Below are positions 9,362 through 19,417 of a DNA stretch of 64,000 nucleotides, in pieces. Source of the stretch: VYFG01 sp965203365 (GTDB taxonomy: Bacteria; Pseudomonadota; Gammaproteobacteria; Arenicellales; Poriferihabitantaceae). The stretch spans positions 682,001 to 746,000 of the forward strand of contig OZ241878.1 in assembly GCA_965203365.1 (NCBI GenBank), written 5' to 3'. Every line of letters begins with the position of its first letter. Positions within the stretch are counted from its first letter, which is position 1. The notes beneath the pieces were generated by a model. It saw only the letters and a program-made list of their open reading frames with translations, was not told where the DNA came from and ran no database searches. A program made the translations under genes and the position numbers.

Positions 9362-10567
9362 TTACACAGCCTGTACCATCCGTTCAGAGTGCATTTCATT
9401 CCAGGGCACAATCGTGACATCAGAGCGTGTTTGCCGGAGGTCACCGCCATAAATCAGCCATGACCGTTGGGTGGATTCGCCGGTCAGTCTGCACCAGAAG
9501 TTCAGCCCTTTGAAGTAGTCTTTGTTGATGGTTTGCCCGGATTTGATTTCCAGAGGTGATAGGTAGGTACCATGGTCGATCAGCAGGTCGATCTCATTTC
9601 CTGAACGATCACGCCAGAAGTAAAGGTTCGAGGACTCACCGGTGTTATATCGGGACTTGAGCAACTCGCTTACCACCCAGGTTTCGAATAATGCCCCTCT
9701 TTGAATATGAGTCGTCAGTTGTTTGCTGTCCTGGATGCCGAGCAGCCATGTAGCCAGACCGGTATCTAAAAAATACAGTTTGGGAGTTTTGATGAGGCGC
9801 TTGTTGAAATTCTGGTGATACGGTGGCAACAGATGCACGATATAACTGGCTTCCAATACGGATATCCAAGCCTTGGCTGTATTGTGTGTCATACCACAAT
9901 CGTCGGCTAGAGAGGAGAGGTTGAGCAGTTGTCCACTTCGACCTGCACACAGCCGCATAAAGCGTTGAAAGGTTCTTAAGTCCTGTACATTGATCAATTG
10001 CCGAACGTCTCGTTCCAGGTAGGTGCGGACATAGTTTCCATACCAGGGATGGGATTCAAGTGCGCGGTCGAAAATGGGGGGGAAAGCGCCATCAAAGAGT
10101 ATCGTATCGAGATTTTGCCCTACTTTGTTCGCATGCCGTAATTCGTCATAAGTCATGGGGAGCAGGGTCAGCAAGGCGGCCCGGCCAGCCAGACTCTGTG
10201 TGATGCCCGATAACAAGCCAAACTGCTGGGATCCCGTGAGGATGAATTTGCCCACCTTTTTCGTCTCATCGACGCGAGTCTGAAGGTAGGAAAATAGGTC
10301 GGGACAACGTTGCGCCTCATCCAGGATGATACCTTCATGGAACTGGTTCAAAAAGCCACGTGGGTCGGCTTGCGCAAACTCCCTTTGGTCGAGATCTTCA
10401 AGCGACACATAACGATGGGAGGGAAAGGCATGTCGTACCAAAGTGGACTTTCCAGACTGGCGTGGGCCGGTGACGACCAGCACCGGGTAGCCGTTGGCGT
10501 AGTGTTTCAGTCGGGATTCCGCATGACGCGGGATATAGGTGGTGTAGGGTTTGTATTGGCTTTCCAT
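9362..10567 (-). CDS. AAA ATPase with C-terminal DUF4143
   Basis: This 401-residue protein belongs to the common AAA_14-DUF4143 family. Walker A GPRQSGKSTL lies near residues 35-44 and is followed by a Walker B-type region with GIILDEAQRCPDL. Sensor-like FILTGSQQF comes next. The C-terminal DUF4143 part contains YFLDTGLATWLLGI and the restriction-endonuclease-like strand NEIDLLIDHG followed by LEIKSG. The function of the family is poorly defined. Members are mobile, occur in many paralogues and often sit in defence or plasticity regions. It is the only minus-strand gene in the first 21 kb, so it is probably an independent insertion between the two operons. It is intact and of normal length. 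Confidence 0.88.
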   Translation of the reverse strand: MESQYKPYTTYIPRHAESRLKHYANGYPVLVVTGPRQSGKSTLVRHAFPSHRYVSLEDLDQREFAQADPRGFLNQFHEGIILDEAQRCPDLFSYLQTRVDETKKVGKFILTGSQQFGLLSGITQSLAGRAALLTLLPMTYDELRHANKVGQNLDTILFDGAFPPIFDRALESHPWYGNYVRTYLERDVRQLINVQDLRTFQRFMRLCAGRSGQLLNLSSLADDCGMTHNTAKAWISVLEASYIVHLLPPYHQNFNKRLIKTPKLYFLDTGLATWLLGIQDSKQLTTHIQRGALFETWVVSELLKSRYNTGESSNLYFWRDRSGNEIDLLIDHGTYLSPLEIKSGQTINKDYFKGLNFWCRLTGESTQRSWLIYGGDLRQTRSDVTIVPWNEMHSERMVQAV

Positions 10568-11569
10568 GTGCGTATTATGGAATCAGTTGGCAAAATATCA
10601 ATACAAATCTCAATTAGCGATATAATGGATTGACTCTACGGGTATAATTTTGGCTTGTAGAACTCTAATTTTGAAGTGCATCACTCCTGTGTTGGGTGAC
10701 TTGAAGAATCGGTGGATGGATCGCGGGTCGGTGTTGATCCGGTCGCTGAATTTCGGAGAGTCTTGTCGCTATTTTTCAAATGCTATCTGCCCAAGTGCTT
10801 TTTTCAGCCGTTGTCACTCGTCCAGAATAGATGGTTTTCGTTCATGCTATGGTCGTCGGGCGGATGGAGATCAAGAGGACTGATTTCCATCTCCCCGCTA
10901 CATCATTTGATGGTGTTCAATAAGTAAAAAGCCCCGTTTCACCGTTGAAAAATGGGTGTGCCATGATCTGGCATGAGCTTGATAAATCAGCGATTCAGGA
11001 GGCACCAAAGTGCAGATGGGCGATCCGGGTCGAAGCATCGACCAAGGGCATTTTGCCGAACCGAACAGGCAACAAGTGATGGGTATCAGCTGGGATTCGA
11101 TTTTCCAGTCGCCCAATCGATATGTGCTTTTTCGCTTGACCGGTCTGCTCATTCGCTTGGATTAAGATAATGAAACAGTCATACCGTAGGCCGTTAGAAT
11201 CGAATGGCAAGACATAGTGGATTGAGACACAGTCGAAATGCCAAGAACTATAATGCTGCCTACGAAAGTGTTAAAGTCCATGTTGGGAGCCATGGTGAAA
11301 TGCGTCCTGCGATTTTTTGATGCGTTCACTGGCGCCGCTACTGCGGATAGGGATCGATTTGAGGTCGCATTCCCGAGCGGTAGTGGAATTAGCCGACTGT
11401 GATTTATGACGAGCTTCTGTCGATAATCACACAATTTCCAATCAACAGCATCGTACTTGATACTGAAACTGTGGCCTCTGCTGACGATTGCGGGACCGGT
11501 AAGAGACATTCAAATAAGTCTGCCCGGCCCAAGACAGGGGCTACCTCAAGGCGCAATCAATATTCAAGT
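10568..11569. other. 1.0-kb intergenic stretch upstream of drmA
   Basis: Short frames of up to about 115 codons exist on both strands but none resembles a known protein or has a good ribosome binding site. The drmA frame is open upstream to 11399, but the residues before 11570 are low-quality coding (many Ser/Thr/Asn, no family match). The stretch probably carries the promoter of the drmAB operon and some decayed sequence. I could not identify a specific promoter. Confidence 0.4.
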
Positions 11570-14500
11570 ATGATGTTTGTTGAACCACGAAAAAAATTGC
11601 TCGACTGGGTACGCCGACAACTTGTTGGACCACCCGAACTCACGACTGATGATCCGACCATCAGGGGGGTGCTTCCTACAGAACGTTTCCCCTGTGGAGC
11701 TCTCTATCCCATATCCCAGTGGGGGGAAGGGATCGACCCGGCCAGCGAAGATGTCGATGAGGCGGAGACGCCAGTTGATGAGACAAGCGAAAACGTTGCT
11801 GAACCGATTGTTGTACGACGTTACATTCCGCCCTCGTCACTGGGCTTTTCGTTCTTTATCAAAGGTGAAGATATACGGTTTCAGGTGTTGAGCCGAGCCG
11901 TCCGGTATGAGCGTACAGATACAGGACGAGATGCGCAAGGTCAATATACAAGAAATGAATGGATACGACGGGATTTGGCCGCAGGTCAGGGAAATGACGA
12001 AGAGTTTGAGAACATCAGTTTTCCTGGGCAGGAACGGCGTCAGCGCTTTTCGAGTCTGGCCGATAGGGCGCATGTGGATGTGCAGTGGCGCCAGCTTGCC
12101 GATGGATGGATCGTCACGGTTTCTCTTTGCAATTCGCAGGAGATTGGAGACAGCACATCTGGCAAGGGATATGTGTATCAACGTGCGGAAAAGACGTTGT
12201 TCGAAGCCAGTCTCCGTTGTGTGATCGGCGCTGGCGAAGTCGGTGTCTATCCCCGTGTGGACAGAAATCTGCTAAGCCGTGAAGAACAAGAAATCGAATT
12301 GCAGTACGCTCATCGGCTCATCTACGCCATTGGTCATGGCTGTGCAGCCAACTGGGTAATACAGGACGGTAAGGTCGTCGAACTATGCTCTGACACCATG
12401 CCAATGGTGGAAGTACCGCAGATGACGGCCGATACTGACTCGGGGGGTTCCCCTGTACTGTCGCTGGCGCGGCTGGCTGATATTGACCACGACCACGCCA
12501 CACTTCTGCCTGAGCTGAATGAATTCATAAACGGATATATGCACTGGGTTGTCGGTCAACAGGAGCACATCTCCCAAATTCCAGTTGATGGTCGGGCCGT
12601 CGCAGTCCGCATGGTTGAGCGTATGAACACGACGGTGTTACGTATGCGTATGGGGCTGCGCCTGCTGGGGGACAATGTGCAGGTAAGGCAAGCCTTTGCC
12701 TTGGCCCATCGTGCCATGTTGGATCAGATGCGCCGACATGATCACATTCAGGGTAAGCACTGCAGCGACGATATCTATTGTTGGCGCCCGTTCCAGTTGG
12801 CTTTCCTGTTGACGGCTTTGGAGGCCACAGCGAATGAGGATAGCGAATTTCGCGATACGGTGGATCTGATCTGGTTTCCGACAGGTGGCGGCAAGACCGA
12901 AGCCTATCTTGGGCTGATTGCCTTTCAGATTATCCTGAGGCGTCTTCGTCACCCTGATACCGGGGGCGGAACGGCGGTCCTGATGCGCTATACCTTGCGA
13001 CTGTTGACCCGCGACCAGTACTTGCGTGCCACCCGGCTTATCTGTGCGTTGGAGCTTATTCGACGTGAGTGCAGCGATCTCGGTTCCTTGCCGATTACCA
13101 TAGGCATGTGGGTGGGAGGAGCCAGTAGCCCTAACACCTTTCAGAAGGCGGCTGAAATGGTCAATCAAGCTATTGATGCCAGTGAAAGCCCCGAACTGGT
13201 ACTCAATCAATGTCCGTGGTGTGGCCAAGATTTCGAGGCTGATCGAAACTACGACAGCACCACCAGCCATTTCTATTTTCTTTGCCGGAATTTAGTCTGT
13301 AGCTTTGGCATGTCTCCAGATGGGGTGCTACCGTGTAATATCGTTGATGAAGCCTTGTATGCTGAACCACCAACTATGTTGGTCGCTACGGTGGATAAGT
13401 TCGCGAGACTAGCTTGGGAAGAGCGTGCCAATACGTTTTTTGGGGGCGTGCAACATCGACCGCCAGAACTCATCATCCAGGATGAATTGCACCTGATCGC
13501 CAGTGCGTTGGGTTCGGTGGCGGGTCTGTATGAGGCCGCTGTCGACACGGTACTTCAATTGCGTGGGGTGTATCCAAAATATATTGCATCGACTGCCACC
13601 ATTCGTATGGCGGATCAGCAGGTGAAACGACTGTATGGACGCGAAGTCGCCGTGTTTCCACCGCCGGGGCTGAGTTGCGATGATGCCTACTTTGCTTGTT
13701 CCGTACCCTTGGATCAACGCCCAGGTCGAATCTACGTAGGCTATCTGGCGCCGATATTGAATCGTCAGCAATCGTTGGCGCCACTGGTGGCGACATTATT
13801 GTTGGCCCCGTCTATCCTATTCGAGGGTAATCAGCAAGAGCGGGAACTGATGGATGCCTGGTGGACGCAGGTGGTGTATCACACGAGCCTTAAGGCAGTA
13901 GGGAACAGCCACACGTCTTTTGCGAGTGATGTACGCGATTTCATGCGGTTGTTGCCCAATTCAACGGATGCGCCGGATCAAGATGACGGCACAGGGCAGG
14001 GGCGAGAGCGTTTTACACCGACCATTGCACAATTAACCAGTTTGCAGACAGCGGTGGAAAATGCAGAAATTTTCTCCCGATTGAGCAAAACTCATGAAGA
14101 GGAAGGCTGCCTGGATGCCGTTCTGGCGACTAATATGATTTCTGTCGGACTGGATGTGGCACGATTGGCATTGATGATTATCAACGGCCAACCGTTGACT
14201 ACGGCTGAATATATCCAAGCCAGCAGCCGTGTGGGGCGCAGTGATGTCCCCGGCGTCGTGTTTGCGAACTACTACCGTGAACAGGTACGCAGTTTGTCAC
14301 ATTATGAGAGCTTTCGCCCTTACCATGAGGCTTTCTACCGTTTCGTTGAGCCCACCAGTGTGACACCCTATACCTATCAAGCCCGTCTACGCGCCTTGCC
14401 GGCGGCACTGGTCATCGTGATGCGACATGGCAGGTTGGAGTTGCTGAACAACGATGACGCCGCCAAATTAGATTTGGATGATCTTCCGGTTGCCAAGGCC

Positions 14501-14767
14501 GTGGCACAATTCAAACGACGTTGCGCAAGGTCAGCGCCCGATCAGATTAATGAGGTAAGCCAGCACATTGATGCCCTGATTGTCGCTTGGCAGAACGAAA
14601 TCGAACGCTGTCGAATCACTCACAGAAAGTTGGAATATCAAGTACCTGACAAAGATAATGGGCGTGATAGGCTGATGTCCAACCATGATGATCAGATTCG
14701 GGGTTTGTGGCCGGTCTTGCAATCCATGCGCTACGTCGAAAATACTGCCTGGCTCAAACCGCTATGA
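11570..14767 (+). CDS. drmA: DrmA-like DISARM SF2 helicase
   Basis: The protein is about 1065 residues, in the range of DrmA, the helicase of DISARM. Walker A lies in WFPTGGGKTEAYLG near residue 436, in the arrangement typical of DrmA. A DExH-type box follows in IIQDELHLIASALGS near residue 634. Between them is a zinc-ribbon-like pair (CPWCGQDF and CRNLVC). The C-terminal helicase domain has LDVARLALMIINGQP and AEYIQASSRVGRSD near residues 860-890. DrmA pairs with DrmB to bind DNA with 5' single-stranded overhangs in known DISARM. The start is placed at the ATG-ATG at 11570/11573 because the first residues after it (VEPRKKLLDWVRRQLVGP) look like a DrmA N-terminus. The stop overlaps the drmB start in an ATGA. 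Confidence 0.87.
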   Translation: MMFVEPRKKLLDWVRRQLVGPPELTTDDPTIRGVLPTERFPCGALYPISQWGEGIDPASEDVDEAETPVDETSENVAEPIVVRRYIPPSSLGFSFFIKGEDIRFQVLSRAVRYERTDTGRDAQGQYTRNEWIRRDLAAGQGNDEEFENISFPGQERRQRFSSLADRAHVDVQWRQLADGWIVTVSLCNSQEIGDSTSGKGYVYQRAEKTLFEASLRCVIGAGEVGVYPRVDRNLLSREEQEIELQYAHRLIYAIGHGCAANWVIQDGKVVELCSDTMPMVEVPQMTADTDSGGSPVLSLARLADIDHDHATLLPELNEFINGYMHWVVGQQEHISQIPVDGRAVAVRMVERMNTTVLRMRMGLRLLGDNVQVRQAFALAHRAMLDQMRRHDHIQGKHCSDDIYCWRPFQLAFLLTALEATANEDSEFRDTVDLIWFPTGGGKTEAYLGLIAFQIILRRLRHPDTGGGTAVLMRYTLRLLTRDQYLRATRLICALELIRRECSDLGSLPITIGMWVGGASSPNTFQKAAEMVNQAIDASESPELVLNQCPWCGQDFEADRNYDSTTSHFYFLCRNLVCSFGMSPDGVLPCNIVDEALYAEPPTMLVATVDKFARLAWEERANTFFGGVQHRPPELIIQDELHLIASALGSVAGLYEAAVDTVLQLRGVYPKYIASTATIRMADQQVKRLYGREVAVFPPPGLSCDDAYFACSVPLDQRPGRIYVGYLAPILNRQQSLAPLVATLLLAPSILFEGNQQERELMDAWWTQVVYHTSLKAVGNSHTSFASDVRDFMRLLPNSTDAPDQDDGTGQGRERFTPTIAQLTSLQTAVENAEIFSRLSKTHEEEGCLDAVLATNMISVGLDVARLALMIINGQPLTTAEYIQASSRVGRSDVPGVVFANYYREQVRSLSHYESFRPYHEAFYRFVEPTSVTPYTYQARLRALPAALVIVMRHGRLELLNNDDAAKLDLDDLPVAKAVAQFKRRCARSAPDQINEVSQHIDALIVAWQNEIERCRITHRKLEYQVPDKDNGRDRLMSNHDDQIRGLWPVLQSMRYVENTAWLKPL

Positions 14768-16587
14768 CTTCTGAAGCGATCCCGATCCGCCTGTCACACC
14801 TGCTCGGTCATAGCGGTGTCGGGGCCATTGTGCGAGGAGCGAATGGGTTGGTGGTTGTTCAAGATATCCGGCAGTGGACAGATCACCAGGACAACCCATC
14901 CGGTCGACTGATTCCGTATGTGGAGCGTGTGCGTGCTGCACTGGGCATTGAAGAGCAATTACGTGAGCCACCGGTGGCGAAAAAACTGCCTAATGGAGCG
15001 TTTCATGGTACCTGCGTGTTGGCGATGCGTTTTCCTACCTGGATGCGCTGTCCGACCTGCGGCAGATTGGTTCGTTGGCCGTGGAGAAACCTTCCGCCCG
15101 ATGGGATACTCCGCTGTACCCATCAGGATTGCCAACGTCACCCGAAGCTGGAACAGGTTACTTGGGTGCTTGTACACCCCCAGGGCTATCTTGCCGATGT
15201 GCCATGGCATTTTCTGGCGCATCAGGGGGTACGCGAACTCGCCCAACGCAACTGTAAAATGCCAGACCAGTTATGGTTGGTTGAACGTGGCTATGAACAG
15301 CGCACCTTGCGGTGTGGTGCCTGTCAAGCTGAAACCCCGTTTCGTGGCGATGAGAGAGTGGGTTTTGGCCAGGGTCGGAAACAGCCATGGACCAAAGACG
15401 ATCTGGCCTCTCCAATGCATTTCACAGAAGAAGGTGGTGATAGTCAGGCCCAGGTTCTGGCAATCCATGACACGCGGGTTTACCTGCCAGTCGCTGAATC
15501 CGTTTTAGTGATTCCACCGGAATCCCGCATACGCAAGGGAACTGTGGTGGATCGTTTATACCGCAATTCCACTGATCGCAGTCGCATCGACAACGCACGA
15601 ACAAAATTGGCGAAAAAATCCATTATGCGGACATTGGCCACGGCATATCGTTGTACCGTCGATGATCTAGACACCGCACTGACGGATATTGAACACGGAT
15701 ATCCCCTGTACGGGGAGAACCTGACACCTGGTCAATTACGCGAAAGCGAGTTCCAGGCATTCCTGGAGGTGTTGCCCGACCAGCGCGATGATGAGGATCT
15801 GGTCACCTGCAATCGAAGCGACGAGTGGCAGACGCTGGGGAAGGGAAATGATCTGGAGGCGGATGAGCGAAAAATTATCCACGCTATTCGTCACCTTGTC
15901 CGTGTGGACCGACTCAAGGCAGTGAAAGTGTTCAAGGGGTTTTCCCGATTGGATGGAAAGGAAATCGTGCCACCTGACATCGTCGGGAAATCCGAGTGGC
16001 TGCCGGCTATTGAGATGTATGGAGAGGGCATCTTCCTTACGCTTGATGAGGAACGGCTCAATGTGTGGGAGAAAACACCGGCGGTGGTATCGCGATTGAA
16101 TCGATTGCTGCCCCGATTTGCCGCATCCGGTCGTGATGCGCCCAATCCGCTGACAGCACGTTTCATGTTATTGCATACGTTGTCACACCTGCTGATGCGG
16201 CAAATCGAGTCCGAATGCGGCTATCCCGCCGCATCGCTGATTGAGCGTATCTATTGTGCCGATGCCCCCGAGCCTTTGGCTGGCATACTCATCCATGTTG
16301 TCGTTCCCGACATCGCAGGTTCACTCGGCGGTCTGGCGGAACTAAGCGAGCCTCGACGCTTTCTGGGCATCCTGACTCGAGCGCTGGAGCATTCCCGTTG
16401 GTGTTCGCTTGACCCAGTCTGCAGCGAGCATGAAGGCCAAGGACTGGGCTTGCTGAATCGAGCCGCCTGCCATGCCTGTGCACTGGTACCCGAACCGGCC
16501 TGCGAATACGGCAATACCCTGCTGGACCGCGGCTTCATCAAAGACGATGCGGACAATGGATTGCCTTCATTCTTTGGCATTGTCTGA
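14764..16587 (+). CDS. drmB: DrmB-like DUF1998 protein
   Basis: This 607-residue protein fits DrmB, the DUF1998 partner of DrmA. The N-terminus (IRLSHLLGHSGVGAIV) has the usual opening with a conserved GVGAIV. A first zinc ribbon is CPTCGRLVRWP with CTHQDC downstream, and CGACQAETPF follows. The C-terminal DUF1998 region contains LLHTLSHLLMRQIE and a cysteine-rich end (CSLDPVC, then ACHACALV and PACEYGN). The start ATG at 14764 overlaps the drmA stop, so the proteins are translationally coupled, as expected for subunits of one complex. The gene is complete. DUF1998 also occurs in Druantia and Dpd proteins, but the size and the DrmA neighbour make DrmB the best call. Confidence 0.87.
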   Translation: MTSEAIPIRLSHLLGHSGVGAIVRGANGLVVVQDIRQWTDHQDNPSGRLIPYVERVRAALGIEEQLREPPVAKKLPNGAFHGTCVLAMRFPTWMRCPTCGRLVRWPWRNLPPDGILRCTHQDCQRHPKLEQVTWVLVHPQGYLADVPWHFLAHQGVRELAQRNCKMPDQLWLVERGYEQRTLRCGACQAETPFRGDERVGFGQGRKQPWTKDDLASPMHFTEEGGDSQAQVLAIHDTRVYLPVAESVLVIPPESRIRKGTVVDRLYRNSTDRSRIDNARTKLAKKSIMRTLATAYRCTVDDLDTALTDIEHGYPLYGENLTPGQLRESEFQAFLEVLPDQRDDEDLVTCNRSDEWQTLGKGNDLEADERKIIHAIRHLVRVDRLKAVKVFKGFSRLDGKEIVPPDIVGKSEWLPAIEMYGEGIFLTLDEERLNVWEKTPAVVSRLNRLLPRFAASGRDAPNPLTARFMLLHTLSHLLMRQIESECGYPAASLIERIYCADAPEPLAGILIHVVVPDIAGSLGGLAELSEPRRFLGILTRALEHSRWCSLDPVCSEHEGQGLGLLNRAACHACALVPEPACEYGNTLLDRGFIKDDADNGLPSFFGIV

Positions 16588-16589
16588 AT

Positions 16590-17783
16590 ATGTCAGTTGA
16601 TCGTACTCGTCGATTCGACCTCCCCGGCATTCATGACCTGAACAAGGATCAGGATGCAGCGCTGGCATTGCCAGATGAGGGGCAGCATCTGATCGTTGGT
16701 GGCCCGGGTACTGGGAAATCGGTCGTGGTGTTGTTACGGGCCAGACGTTTCGCACAAAACGGCAAGCCCTACCAAACTCTCGTATACAATCATTTACTGG
16801 ATCATGCCAATCGACATTTATTCGGCAGTGAACAGACCATTTGCGCTAATACCTGGCATTCTTGGTTTTACAAAATCTATCGGCGTTTTGTTGGATTTGT
16901 TCCTCAACTTCCCCCTGATAAGAAAGGAGGATTTCGTCCAATTGACTGGAAAAAAGTTGAACAGCAGATCCAATCCCATGAACATATCGAAATTGGAAGC
17001 GAGAGAGATCAATTCTTGGTAATTGATGAAGGACAGGATATGCCGCCTGCGTTTTATCGCACGCTGACCCAACTGGGTTTCGAGAATTTCTACGTGACGC
17101 TTGACCAGAATCAGCAGATTCATCCCGACCGATGTAGCTCACGTCAACAGGTCGAAAATGCGCTTGCAGTGGGACCGGACGATACGCTGGAACTCAAAAT
17201 CAACTACCGCAATACCCGTCCAATCGCACAGCTGGCCCAACACTTTTATCCGGAAGATCCGGCCAGTCCAAGACCTGACTTGCCCGATCTCTTACCAGCC
17301 ACGGCGACGCCAGAGTTATGGGCCTATGGTACGGCCAATACGGCGACACTGGCGGTAATGGCAGATCATATTCTCCAGTTGAGCGACCGTAATCCACGCA
17401 AACTGATTGGGATCATTGCGCCAGACAATGAAGTGCGCAATAAATTCTATCAAGCACTTCGTCGTGCCCATCCCAAGCTGGACTATGGTAGACCATCGGT
17501 CCAGACCTTTGTTTCTGGCCAAGACGGTGAACTGCCGAATTTTGATCAAGGAGGGCTAATGATCATCAACGCCCAATCCTGCAAGGGACTGGAATTTGAT
17601 ATCGCCATCTTGGCGGATATTGATAAACACCAACCCAAGAACGACCTTCATGCGCTCAAGGCACGCTTCTATGTCATGGTAGCGCGAGCTAGAGAACAAG
17701 TATTACTCCTTCGTACTGGTGATGTTTGTCCCGTCGTGGATGGATTATTACCTGCTGATCCCACCATTCTTGTTAGGAAGTAG
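16590..17783 (+). CDS. UvrD-like SF1 helicase/ATPase
   Basis: This 397-residue P-loop protein starts two bases after the drmB stop. Walker A is in VGGPGTGKSVVV (about residues 34-45) and the Walker B motif is VIDEGQDMPPAFY (about residue 147). The C-terminal motifs are INAQSCKGLEFDIAIL and VMVARAREQVLLL, typical of SF1 helicases. It lacks the NERD domain of its two relatives in this island. It is too short for a complete 1B/2B-domain UvrD, so it may be a DNA-stimulated ATPase that works with another subunit. Known DISARM operons do not contain this protein as a core gene. Its fixed place between drmB and two further genes suggests it belongs to this system. Confidence 0.82.
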   Translation: MSVDRTRRFDLPGIHDLNKDQDAALALPDEGQHLIVGGPGTGKSVVVLLRARRFAQNGKPYQTLVYNHLLDHANRHLFGSEQTICANTWHSWFYKIYRRFVGFVPQLPPDKKGGFRPIDWKKVEQQIQSHEHIEIGSERDQFLVIDEGQDMPPAFYRTLTQLGFENFYVTLDQNQQIHPDRCSSRQQVENALAVGPDDTLELKINYRNTRPIAQLAQHFYPEDPASPRPDLPDLLPATATPELWAYGTANTATLAVMADHILQLSDRNPRKLIGIIAPDNEVRNKFYQALRRAHPKLDYGRPSVQTFVSGQDGELPNFDQGGLMIINAQSCKGLEFDIAILADIDKHQPKNDLHALKARFYVMVARAREQVLLLRTGDVCPVVDGLLPADPTILVRK

Positions 17784-17785
17784 TG

Positions 17786-19417
17786 ATGACCATCAAAACA
17801 GACACCCCTAAAGAGTCTAGAAGTCGACGAAGACCGAGGCGTAAATGGCACATGGTCACTAACCACCAAAATATGTTGTATATGCTGGCGGCTGGCATGG
17901 TAATGGGTCCCGTGGGTTTTCGAGGCAAGCACTATTCGGATTCCTTGAGTGTCTATCCGGGCTGGATTCCCTTGTTTCGGGACAAGATGAAGATTCCGGC
18001 CACTGTATTGCAGCAAGCGGTCAGTGAACGAAAGCACTTGCGACCCTGCGTTGCATCCTTCGATTTGAGTGACCTGTCCAGTCCTGTTCGGATGTTGTCG
18101 TGCGATGGCCGTCTGCGAGACGTCACCTCACCGGCGGTAAGAAAACATAAAGACGACATTGCCATTCTCGTCCATGCGCCATTGCCACTCAACTTGCTGC
18201 TCAACATTCAATTTCGCACCATTGATGACCGGCAAGCATTCGAAAGGGCTGCGGCTGATGTCTCGAATGTTGATCTGCGTTCTCATCGGATCGAAGTGGT
18301 GGAATCCATGTTTGCAACCGATGCGGACGTCATATGGCCAGTAGAACCATCAAGACAAGAACAGTTGTTCCCCAGTGAAGATGATAATTTTCCCGCGACG
18401 GGATTGGCACTTGGCGGCGCACTGACGATGCTGTACCACACTGCGAATTACAGCGATCTGGGACTTGCAGTGTTCAGGTTGATCACTGAAACCGCATGCT
18501 ACCGAGATGTTGACTTGGTCCAGAGAGATCCCATACTGGCCGAGATTCGAAACTGGATCCATCGAAGGGAAATATCCCGGCAAGCGGATACTCGTGCTCA
18601 ACTCTTTTGGGGGGTCATTCAATCATTGATGACCGAGCAGACCAAGAAACATCCTCAAGCACCCATCAGTGTGGTGCTGGCGTATCTGGAAGATCAGCTG
18701 GCTGGACTATCGGAAGTGGAAACTCGGCCGCATCTGGAACGGTTGATGGAGGATATGCGAGCTGTTGGTAGCTTCGGTGGTGGAACGATCACCGCACTGC
18801 TTGAGCGTCATAATGAACCGTTATCGAGATCCTTGTTGTTGTTCTGTCTGCGTGAACATTGCACGGAATTGCTGGAATTTTCTCATTCATTATTGAAAGA
18901 CACCGAGTATCTTCTTGCGGGCATCCTGTTTGGTGTGCGCGATAGCTGGTTGCGGTTGCCTACGGAACTGCGTAGTGCTGTGTTGTGCGACTATGTGACG
19001 TATCGGATGACAGATGTCGAGCACCGAAACTTGGGGGATGCCTTTACCTTGGATGCGCCGCCATGTCCGAAGCCCTTGCGAGAGTTCTTTACTTTGTCCG
19101 ATGGGGAGTGGAGCAACTGGCAGAAAGATGTCGCTTTAGAGTTGGCGCATGACTGCGAGTGGGAAGATTGCATTCAGACACGAATCACTTTGGCAAAAGG
19201 TGATTATCCGCACCATTTCGAACGATCTGGGCAGCAAATCCTGTTGCCAGGTAGGATAGAGAACACCGTCGAGATTATTCAGGAAAATCGATTTTTAAAG
19301 CGGCTGGCTCAATGGCCACCTATATCCTGCTGCATCGAATCCAAAGTGCGCAAGAAGTTGGCAAGACTGCAAGAATCCACAGAGCCAGAAAGTGGGAAGC
19401 GTTCGTTATGCGGATGA
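17786..19417 (+). CDS. unrecognised protein in the DISARM-like operon
   Basis: This 543-residue protein matches no family I know. The first 20 residues are rich in Lys, Arg and Ser (SRRRPRRKWH), followed by a conserved-looking block that begins MVTNHQNMLYMLAAGMV. No P-loop, zinc ribbon, nuclease or methyltransferase motif is evident, and no membrane segment. Much of the C-terminal half looks alpha-helical. The ATG at 17786 follows an AGGAAG ribosome site; a GTG at 17783 is the alternative. It starts three bases after the preceding helicase gene and overlaps the next one by 10 bp, so it is clearly part of the operon. It could be a sensor, adaptor or effector. That is inference from position only. 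Confidence 0.75.
   Translation: MTIKTDTPKESRSRRRPRRKWHMVTNHQNMLYMLAAGMVMGPVGFRGKHYSDSLSVYPGWIPLFRDKMKIPATVLQQAVSERKHLRPCVASFDLSDLSSPVRMLSCDGRLRDVTSPAVRKHKDDIAILVHAPLPLNLLLNIQFRTIDDRQAFERAAADVSNVDLRSHRIEVVESMFATDADVIWPVEPSRQEQLFPSEDDNFPATGLALGGALTMLYHTANYSDLGLAVFRLITETACYRDVDLVQRDPILAEIRNWIHRREISRQADTRAQLFWGVIQSLMTEQTKKHPQAPISVVLAYLEDQLAGLSEVETRPHLERLMEDMRAVGSFGGGTITALLERHNEPLSRSLLLFCLREHCTELLEFSHSLLKDTEYLLAGILFGVRDSWLRLPTELRSAVLCDYVTYRMTDVEHRNLGDAFTLDAPPCPKPLREFFTLSDGEWSNWQKDVALELAHDCEWEDCIQTRITLAKGDYPHHFERSGQQILLPGRIENTVEIIQENRFLKRLAQWPPISCCIESKVRKKLARLQESTEPESGKRSLCG

Noticed and set aside
11570..16587. BREX or Druantia identity for the DrmA/DrmB genes
   Set aside because: There is no PglZ, BrxC or BrxL gene. 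DruE combines helicase and DUF1998 in one large protein, whereas here they are separate coupled genes as in DISARM.
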